A stretch of 64,000 nt of DNA, from NCBI RefSeq assembly GCF_016904675.1, contig NZ_CP070228.1, positions 868,001 through 932,000 of the forward strand, given 5' to 3'. The notes beneath the pieces are model-generated. The model was not told where the DNA came from, searched no databases, and saw only the letters and a program-made list of their open reading frames with translations. This DNA comes from Arcanobacterium phocisimile (lineage in GTDB: Bacteria > Actinomycetota > Actinomycetes > Actinomycetales > Actinomycetaceae). A program made the translations under genes and the position numbers. Shown here in pieces: positions 57,996 to 64,000 of the stretch (position 1 is the first letter of the stretch; each line of letters opens with the position of its first letter).

Positions 57996-58616
57996 GTGCG
58001 AATTCTCGGTATTGATCCGGGACTTACGCGTTGTGGCATCTGTGTTCTCGATGCAGGGCCAGCGCGCAGACTGTCTTTAGTATCCGTTGGTGTGGCACGT
58101 ACGGACCCGCAAATGGCGCCGCACCAACGGTTACTTGCCATTTCAAACGAAGTAGAAGAAACCATTAAGCTCCATCGGCCTGACGTGGTGGCAATTGAGC
58201 GCGTTTTCGCACAAGACAATGTGCGTTCAGTGATGTCTACCGCACAAGTCGTCGGAATCGTCTCCTTGGCTGCCGCGAAAGCTAGTTTGCCGATCGGCAT
58301 GCATTCGCCGTCGGAGGTCAAGGCAGCGGTGACCGGAAACGGTCGCGCGCAAAAAATTCAAGTGCAGATGATGGTACAACGGATCTTAGGTCTTGAAAAG
58401 CTTCCTCGACCGAAAGATGCTGCGGACGCTATTGCAGTAGCAATTTGCCATTCTTGGCGCGGCGGCGCTCAAGCGATCGTTGAAGTGGATCGTTCTCAGC
58501 ATGGCGGTGCCGGAATGTTGCCGCGCGCCGAAGGTGCTGATTTGACTCCAGCTCAAAAAGCTTGGGCAGCTGCAGAACGTATGTCGCGTCGACATGGTGC
58601 AGTCAAGCCTTCGTGA
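57996..58616 (+). CDS. ruvC: Holliday junction endonuclease RuvC
   Basis: 206 residues. Resolves Holliday junctions with RuvAB. Catalytic acids visible: D7 (GIDPGLTRCG), E68 (AIERVFAQDN), D141 and D144 (PKDAADAIAVAICH). The protein has a C-terminal extension (about 35 residues) beyond the E. coli length. GTG start abuts the yebC stop codon. Confidence 0.94.
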   Translation: MRILGIDPGLTRCGICVLDAGPARRLSLVSVGVARTDPQMAPHQRLLAISNEVEETIKLHRPDVVAIERVFAQDNVRSVMSTAQVVGIVSLAAAKASLPIGMHSPSEVKAAVTGNGRAQKIQVQMMVQRILGLEKLPRPKDAADAIAVAICHSWRGGAQAIVEVDRSQHGGAGMLPRAEGADLTPAQKAWAAAERMSRRHGAVKPS

Positions 58617-58652
58617 TAGACTCTTCAAACAGATGTTCGAAAGGGTGTTGAC

Positions 58653-59249
58653 GTGATCGCTAATGTACGGGGAACTGTTCTCGCAATTGCTGCTGCCTCA
58701 GCAGTGATCGAGGTTAGTGGAGTTGGAATGCAGATTTTTGCTACTCCCGCAACGCTTGCCAGCTTGCGTATCGGTGCGGAAGCGAGTGTGGCTACAACAC
58801 TGATCGTGCGTGAAGATTCGCTTACGCTTTACGGATTTGCTGACGCTGATGAACGTGACGTTTTCGAAATTATCACGGGCGTTAGTGGCATCGGTCCGAG
58901 AACTGCGTTAGCTGTGTTAGCAACATTGAGTCCGGATGAGTTGCGCGATGCAGTGGCTACAAAGAATGAGAGTGTGCTCACTCGAGTGTCGGGCATTGGG
59001 AAAAAGGGTGCGCAGCGCATGATTCTTGAATTGGGGACTAAGCTCGGTCCCGCGCAGCGATCAGTTCCGGCAGGGCACTCCACACCAGTAGCAGCTACAA
59101 ATGCCGACGTTCTCGATGCGCTTGTCAATCTTGGCTGGGCAGAGCGTGAAGCCGCGCCTGCAATTGAGGAAGCCATGGTAGTCGAACCCGGCGCCTCTGT
59201 CGCTCAGCTCTTGCGCCTTTCACTACGAATATTGGGATCACGGAGATAA
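58653..59249 (+). CDS. ruvA: Holliday junction branch migration protein RuvA
   Basis: 198 residues. OB-fold N-terminal domain (MIANVRGTVLAIAAASAVIEV), two helix-hairpin-helix motifs (FEIITGVSGIGPRTALAVL and LTRVSGIGKKGAQRMILEL) and the C-terminal domain III that binds RuvB (DVLDALVNLGWAEREAAPAIEEA). GTG start 36 nt after ruvC. Confidence 0.93.
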   Translation: MIANVRGTVLAIAAASAVIEVSGVGMQIFATPATLASLRIGAEASVATTLIVREDSLTLYGFADADERDVFEIITGVSGIGPRTALAVLATLSPDELRDAVATKNESVLTRVSGIGKKGAQRMILELGTKLGPAQRSVPAGHSTPVAATNADVLDALVNLGWAEREAAPAIEEAMVVEPGASVAQLLRLSLRILGSRR

Positions 59250-59252
59250 TCG

Positions 59253-60269
59253 ATGGAATGGAACGATATCACCGACAATCAGGCATCGGATACGGAGCGT
59301 GCGCAAGAAGCCGCTTTGCGCCCAAAACGCCTCGAAGAATTTGTCGGCCAGTTGGTTGTTCGCGAACAGCTCTCTCTAGTTTTAGACGCCGCGATTGCAC
59401 GTGGAAAAGCTCCAGATCATGTGCTGTTGTCTGGCCCGCCTGGACTCGGTAAAACTACGCTCGCCATGATTATTGCCGCAGAAGTTGGCGGCGCCCTGCG
59501 CTTAACTTCAGGACCAGCTATTCAGCATCCAGGTGATCTAGCCGCTGTCTTGTCATCGTTACAAGAAAATGATGTACTGTTTATCGATGAGATTCACCGC
59601 CTGGCACGTACTGCAGAAGAGATGTTGTACCTGGCGATGGAGGATTTCCGAGTGGACGTTATGGTGGGTAAAGGTCCTGGCGCCACATCTATTCCATTGG
59701 CGTTGCCACCTTTTACTGTGGTGGGTGCTACCACCCGTGCCGGAATGCTTCCAGCCCCGCTGCGTGATCGGTTTGGCTTCACAGCATATTTGGATTACTA
59801 CACGCATGACGAGCTAGCAACGATCGTCGAACGAAATGCCCGTAAACTCAACGCAGAACTTTCCGCAGAAGCCGCGCTCGAAATCGCCTCGCGCTCACGG
59901 GGTACGCCACGAATTGCTAATCGACTTTTGCGACGCGTGCAAGATTGGGCCCAAGTGCGTGGAACCGGCTTGCTCGATGTGGCAGCTGCACAAGCCGCTT
60001 TGGATGTTTTCGAAGTTGATCTACGCGGCCTGGATAGGCTTGACCGGGCAGTTCTTGAAGCACTCTGCCGGCGCTTTAATGGCGGGCCAGTCGGGTTAAC
60101 CACTCTTGCGGTATCAGTTGGTGAAGAACCAGAAACAATCGAGACAGTGGCTGAACCATATTTAATGCGCCAAGGTTTTATATCTAAGACGCCACGCGGC
60201 AGAATCGCCACGCGGATGGCGTGGGAACACCTGGGACTCACGCCACCGGAAAATACGCTGTTTCAATGA
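59253..60269 (+). CDS. ruvB: Holliday junction branch migration helicase RuvB
   Basis: 338 residues, AAA+ motor. N-terminal [12 protein letters not shown], Walker [10 protein letters not shown] (61-69), Walker B with D112-E113 (FIDEIHRL), sensor 1 [10 protein letters not shown], arginine finger region LRDRFGF, and the C-terminal winged helix with [24 protein letters not shown]. Only 3 nt from ruvA. Downstream is the yajC-secDF group. Confidence 0.96.
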   Translation: MEWNDITDNQASDTERAQEAALRPKRLEEFVGQLVVREQLSLVLDAAIARGKAPDHVLLSGPPGLGKTTLAMIIAAEVGGALRLTSGPAIQHPGDLAAVLSSLQENDVLFIDEIHRLARTAEEMLYLAMEDFRVDVMVGKGPGATSIPLALPPFTVVGATTRAGMLPAPLRDRFGFTAYLDYYTHDELATIVERNARKLNAELSAEAALEIASRSRGTPRIANRLLRRVQDWAQVRGTGLLDVAAAQAALDVFEVDLRGLDRLDRAVLEALCRRFNGGPVGLTTLAVSVGEEPETIETVAEPYLMRQGFISKTPRGRIATRMAWEHLGLTPPENTLFQ

Positions 60270-60404
60270 TGATAAGAGTTTCCAGTTGCGACGGCGATGC
60301 TCCACCACATTTCATGGTGCCGCGAGTTTTCTGCTCCCTAGGGTCCAATAGTGTGGTGTTGTACTAAATGGCAGTGGCTTATGCGAATGGGGAGCGCAAG
60401 CGGG

Positions 60405-60410
60405 TACAAT
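60405..60410 (+). promoter_or_regulatory. candidate -10 box of yajC-secDF
   Basis: TACAAT lies 45 nt upstream of ATG 60455, in the 185-nt gap after ruvB. A second TATAGT (60419-60424) is nearby. Neither has a good -35, so either could be used. Nothing else is recognised in the gap apart from a weak 5-bp hairpin. Confidence 0.3.
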
Positions 60411-60454
60411 TACCGTTGTATAGTGTCTCCACCACGAAATGAGCTCAGCGCTTT

Positions 60455-60835
60455 ATGGAATTTATTATCATAATTATCGTCATGTTAGCCTTCTTGATGT
60501 TCACATCGAGATCTGCACGCAAGGCGCAACAAAAACAACAGGAACTTCGTGACCAAGCGGTCGTCGTTGGGAATAATGTTGTGACTGCGTCTGGTTTCTT
60601 TGGACGAATTGTTGATATTGATGGAGATGCAGTCACATTGGAATCTCCGTCCGGTGACGAAACTGTGTGGATGCGCTCGGCAATTATGTCGCAGATGGAT
60701 ATACCACTCGCCACAGCTGATGAAGATGAAACGTACGACACTGATTCAGACCTATCTCACGAAGCTTCGCAGAGCGAAACATTCATTGAGGAAGAGCCAG
60801 AGTCGAGTGATAACCAAGGTTCAGCGTGGAAGTAA
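60455..60835 (+). CDS. yajC: preprotein translocase subunit YajC
   Basis: 126 residues. Single N-terminal membrane segment (MEFIIIIIVMLAFLMF), a basic helix (SRSARKAQQKQQELRD) and the family core VVVGNNVVTASGFFGRIVDIDGDAVTLE. A long acidic C-terminal tail (DEDETYDTDSDL...) is longer than in E. coli YajC but common in actinobacteria. Accessory to SecDF in protein export. Confidence 0.93.
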   Translation: MEFIIIIIVMLAFLMFTSRSARKAQQKQQELRDQAVVVGNNVVTASGFFGRIVDIDGDAVTLESPSGDETVWMRSAIMSQMDIPLATADEDETYDTDSDLSHEASQSETFIEEEPESSDNQGSAWK

Positions 60836-60873
60836 CCACACTGAACTCTTAAAGACCACCAAGGAGTACACGC

Positions 60874-62730
60874 GTGCAGAATTCACGTGATGAACGAACC
60901 AAGGAAAGCAAGCCAATCGGCCGACTTATCACACTTTTTGTGATGATAATTGCACTATTCGCTTCCTTGAGCTTTGGGACCATGACAGGTCCGAAAAATA
61001 GATTCTTACCCGAGTTAGCTTTGGATCTGGAGGGTGGTACGCAAATCATTCTCACCCCGTCAACTACAGACGGATCTGAAGTCACTGACGAGGACGTCAA
61101 GCAGGCAATCGAAATTATTCGACAACGTGTTGACGCTTCGGGTGTAGCTGAAGCAGAAATCACCGCGCAGGGTGGCTCGAATATTATCGTTGCCCTCCCT
61201 GGTCAGCCAGATAAAGCAACGCTTGATTTAGTTCGAACGTCTGCGGTTTTGCGTATGCGTCCAGTCTTGTCTTACGCAGATCCTAATCCGATCACCAAGG
61301 AAGAGCTCGTTAAACAACTCGGTGATAAGGCTGAGGGCCTCGATGCGGGAACAATGACCGATGAAGAATACACAGCATCGGTGATGAAGCTTGCAGATGC
61401 TGACGGTGACGGAGAGCTTTCTGATCAACCGCTAACTACTCCGGCGAATGCTTCTGATCCGGCATGGATCACCGAACAGACTATTTACGATTCTCTGACG
61501 CTACAGTGTGGATCAAAAGACCAAGCAATTGCTGCGACCGGAGATGATCCACAGAAAGCCTTGGTGTCTTGTGAACCCGAACGCGGTGTGAAGTTCATTT
61601 TGGGGCCATCTGAACTCGAAGGCTCAACCATTTCTTCCGCAAGTTCTGGACCTTCGGTCAACCAACAGGGCCAGCCTGATGGCGGTTTCGCGGTCCATAT
61701 GAATTTCGATTCGGAAGGCTCAGCGAAGTTCGCTGAGGTTACTGGCCGAATTTCAACGCTCCCATCGCCACAAAACCAATTTGCTATTGTGCTCGATGGA
61801 CAGACAGTGTCCGCTCCTAAGACCGATAACGCAATCACTGGTGGACAGGCACAAATCACTGGTTCTTTCAAGGCTAAAGAAGCTGCAACCTTAGCAAATC
61901 AGCTAAATTTTGGTTCGCTTCCGTTATTCTTTGAGGTACAGTCTGAAGAGCAGATCTCGGCAACCCTGGGTGCCGAGCAGCTTGAGTCTGGTCTTATAGC
62001 GGGGCTATTCGGCATTATATTCATTGTCCTATATATGTTGTGGCAGTACCACGCACTTGGCGGAATCGCCATTGCTTCGATATTTGTTTCCACAGGCCTT
62101 TCATTGTTTGTGATTTCCTTCTTGTCGTGGACTATGGGATATCGCCTCTCGATGGCTGGCGTTCTCGGTATTATCATCTCCGTTGGCGTGACAGCCGATT
62201 CCTTTATTGTCTACTTTGAACGTATTCGAGATGAGATTCGTGACGGTCGCACGATTCGAAGCAGTATCGAACACGGTTGGGATCGAGCACGCCGCACAAT
62301 TATTATTTCCGACATCGTCAACTTGGTTGCTGCATCGGTTCTCTTCATCCTTACGGTGGGATCGGTACGTGGATTCGCATTCACACTCGGTGTTACGACT
62401 GTACTCGACCTTATCGTCGTCATGATGTTCACATATCCAGTTATGCACTACCTTGGCAAGACGCAGTACTTCGGTGAAGGTAAGCGTGGATCTGGACTCG
62501 ATGCTCAAAAGCTTGAGCAAACACCGATCTACCGTGGTCGTGGCTACACCCGTACCGTCCCGGCTAAGCAAACCCGTAAAGTGCGAGCTTCAAGCAATGC
62601 TGGTGACGATGTTGAGCTTCATGACTATGAGTATCCTGATGCTCGGTTTGTCGACCAACATGAAACGCTAGCCCAGCGCCGAGCGCGTGAACGACGCGAG
62701 CGTAAAGCAGTGCAGGAAGGAAAGAACTGA
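60874..62730 (+). CDS. secD: protein export membrane protein SecD
   Basis: 618 residues from GTG 60874 (AAGGAG upstream). RND-family subunit that uses the proton gradient to help pull secreted proteins through. N-terminal membrane segment, then LALDLEGGTQIILTP (D1 motif), a large periplasmic domain with AIEIIRQRVDASGVAEAEI and an extra Gly/Asp/Ser-rich insertion (about 145-240), and the five C-terminal membrane segments with GLFGIIFIVLYMLW, GVTADSFIVYFERI. C-terminal cytoplasmic tail is basic. Confidence 0.95.
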   Translation: MQNSRDERTKESKPIGRLITLFVMIIALFASLSFGTMTGPKNRFLPELALDLEGGTQIILTPSTTDGSEVTDEDVKQAIEIIRQRVDASGVAEAEITAQGGSNIIVALPGQPDKATLDLVRTSAVLRMRPVLSYADPNPITKEELVKQLGDKAEGLDAGTMTDEEYTASVMKLADADGDGELSDQPLTTPANASDPAWITEQTIYDSLTLQCGSKDQAIAATGDDPQKALVSCEPERGVKFILGPSELEGSTISSASSGPSVNQQGQPDGGFAVHMNFDSEGSAKFAEVTGRISTLPSPQNQFAIVLDGQTVSAPKTDNAITGGQAQITGSFKAKEAATLANQLNFGSLPLFFEVQSEEQISATLGAEQLESGLIAGLFGIIFIVLYMLWQYHALGGIAIASIFVSTGLSLFVISFLSWTMGYRLSMAGVLGIIISVGVTADSFIVYFERIRDEIRDGRTIRSSIEHGWDRARRTIIISDIVNLVAASVLFILTVGSVRGFAFTLGVTTVLDLIVVMMFTYPVMHYLGKTQYFGEGKRGSGLDAQKLEQTPIYRGRGYTRTVPAKQTRKVRASSNAGDDVELHDYEYPDARFVDQHETLAQRRARERRERKAVQEGKN

Positions 62731-63827
62731 TGTTTTCAATGTATAAGGTCGGTAATGACCTCTATACCGGGCGTTCTTCGGTTAACATCATCGGGCGCCG
62801 CAAGATATGGCTGTTACTAGCGTTAGTGCTCATGGTGATTTCTCTTCTGGCTTTTGCTGTCAAATCCCCGAATACGGGCATTGAATTCCGTGGTGGATCA
62901 CAGTTCACTGTTTCAGGAACGGCAAACACGTCGCACCAGCCAGCGTATGATGTTATCAAAACGGTTGGGAAAGATGATGCCCCTCGCGTTGCGAACCTCG
63001 GATCTTCATCTATCCGTGTCCAAACCGTTAAGCTTGATGATCGGCAAACGCAGGAAGTTCGTGAAGCACTAGCTTCGGCGTATCAGGTTCAAGCTACAGA
63101 TGTCACGTCCACTTTCGTTGGCCCATCATGGGGAGCAGATATCCTTTCCAAGGCTATTCGGGCAATGATTATCTTTATGGTTCTCATATCCCTCGTGCTT
63201 ACCATTTATTTCCGTTCATGGGCGATTGCGGTTGGTGCCAATGGCGCATTGGTCCACGACTTCATCATCACCCTAGGAGTTTACTGGTGGGCCGGATTTG
63301 AAATTACTCCGGCAACTGTCATCGGTTTGCTAACTATTATGGGCTATTCGTTGTATGACACCGTTGTGGTCTTTGATAAAGTCCGTGAGAATACCGAAAA
63401 TATCACCTCGCAATACCGTTATACATACGAAGAAACTGCTAATCAGGCAATGAATCAGAGTCTGATTCGTTCGCTGAACACCTCTATTACCGGTCTTCTT
63501 CCAGTATCTGCCATCTTGTTTATTGGCGTATATATTCTTGGTGCAGATACTCTCCGGGACCTTGCACTAGTGATGTTCGTTGGCATGCTATTGTCAACAC
63601 TTTCTTCTCTCATCATTGCAGCACCATTGGCCGTATTCCTTGCCATGCGTAATCCCAAGATCCGCGAGCATACGGATGAAGTTTTACGTCGGCGTGCGCA
63701 GTTACTTAATGAAGGCCAGCAAGAAGAATCAGACCAAGCTACACTAGGTCAAGTAGAAGTTATCGCCGGTGGTCACCGAGGGCACCGCGCACAGCCAAAA
63801 CGTCAGAAAAAGAGGAAGAAACGTTGA
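62730..63827 (+). CDS. secF: protein export membrane protein SecF
   Basis: 365 residues, overlapping secD by one base. N-terminal segment then NTGIEFRGGSQFTVS, AVGANGALVHDFIITLGVYWWAGFEI, TIMGYSLYDTVVVFDKVRENT and the final helices with SLNTSITGLLPVSAILFIGVYILGAD. Ends in a long basic tail rich in Arg, Lys, Gln. SecD-SecF work as a complex with SecYEG. Confidence 0.95.
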   Translation: MFSMYKVGNDLYTGRSSVNIIGRRKIWLLLALVLMVISLLAFAVKSPNTGIEFRGGSQFTVSGTANTSHQPAYDVIKTVGKDDAPRVANLGSSSIRVQTVKLDDRQTQEVREALASAYQVQATDVTSTFVGPSWGADILSKAIRAMIIFMVLISLVLTIYFRSWAIAVGANGALVHDFIITLGVYWWAGFEITPATVIGLLTIMGYSLYDTVVVFDKVRENTENITSQYRYTYEETANQAMNQSLIRSLNTSITGLLPVSAILFIGVYILGADTLRDLALVMFVGMLLSTLSSLIIAAPLAVFLAMRNPKIREHTDEVLRRRAQLLNEGQQEESDQATLGQVEVIAGGHRGHRAQPKRQKKRKKR

Positions 63828-64000
63828 GCACTGAAAATATTTTCCCACAGGACGTTGTTGAGCTCGTCCGTTCCCATGTTCGTGAAGTCCAAGATTTTCC
63901 GGCACGTGGTGTTCTTTTCCGAGATATTACCCCACTGATTGCTGATCCTCAGGGTTTTACCGCGCTCATCGACATGATCGCTGATAAGTACCGTGGCAAG
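63824..64000 (+). CDS. apt: adenine phosphoribosyltransferase, 5' part (cut by window end)
   Basis: 59 codons are visible before the window ends. TTG at 63824 overlaps the secF stop (TTGA) and GAGGAAG lies upstream. The translation MSTENIFPQDVVELVRSHVR ... VQDFPARGVLFRDITPLIADP matches the N-terminus of Apt, with the family PxxGVxFRDITPL pattern. Conserved secDF-apt(-rel) order supports it. It salvages adenine to AMP, linked to the purine theme of the window only by function. Confidence 0.9.
   Translation, partial: MSTENIFPQDVVELVRSHVREVQDFPARGVLFRDITPLIADPQGFTALIDMIADKYRGK

Noticed and set aside
1-64000. CRISPR arrays, insertion sequences, prophage, attachment sites
   Set aside because: No regularly spaced direct repeats, transposase, integrase or phage genes were seen; the only exact long repeats are the duplicated tRNA genes.

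Overview
The window is chromosomal DNA from an actinomycete (Actinomycetota). Family-restricted markers support this: DUF4192, DUF5998, SepH (DUF3071), DUF4193, DUF3710, DUF3159 and DUF3000 proteins, a primary sigma factor with a long acidic N-terminus, a ParE/ParC pair beside sigA, a phosphatidylinositol/PIM locus, and the secDF-apt order. The moderate GC content and the absence of several genes usual in high-GC relatives suggest a reduced Actinomycetaceae genome of the Arcanobacterium/Trueperella kind. The genus is inference. No insertion sequences, prophage genes or CRISPR arrays were seen.

Layout. 1-7376: end of a DUF4192 gene, sigA, a DEDDh exonuclease, a DUF7455 protein, parE and two double-GNAT acetyltransferases. 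7422-19862: parC, DUF5998, a phosphodiesterase/pyrophosphatase, thymidine kinase, sepH, the DUF4193-DUF3710-OB-fold-DUF3159 group, two TrkA K+-uptake regulators, an APC permease and a TrmA-like RNA methyltransferase, then an SDR (19932-20753). 20914-33849: the most unusual region, a de novo purine operon (purE-C-F-M-N-O-H'-D-L::fhs) behind a ZTP-type riboswitch with its own terminator. 34023-40597: acnA, dxs, an RNase D-like protein and DUF3000. 40643-47170: the glycogen-to-trehalose genes treX-treY-treZ on the minus strand. 47773-48490: six tRNA genes, with duplicated Gly and Val copies. 48567-52122: sdaA and thrS. 52131-57157: PI-phosphate synthase, PIM acyltransferase, PimA, a small membrane protein, a PrsW-like protease and a Nudix hydrolase. 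57231-60269: yebC-ruvCAB. 60455-64000: yajC-secD-secF and the start of apt.

The purine operon looks unlike the usual actinobacterial set. It encodes a single-chain PurL instead of PurS/Q/L, a stand-alone AICAR transformylase plus a PurO-type IMP cyclohydrolase instead of bifunctional PurH, and a PurF whose glutaminase site has lost the nucleophilic Cys and other glutamine-binding residues. Its last reading frame joins PurL in frame to formate-tetrahydrofolate ligase (Fhs). ZTP/ZMP accumulates when 10-formyl-THF is short, and Fhs makes 10-formyl-THF for PurN and the AICAR transformylase. The riboswitch therefore would control the enzyme that relieves the condition it senses. The fusion needs confirmation: one extra T in the T-run at 32151-32154 would restore a purL stop codon and leave fhs as a separate gene.
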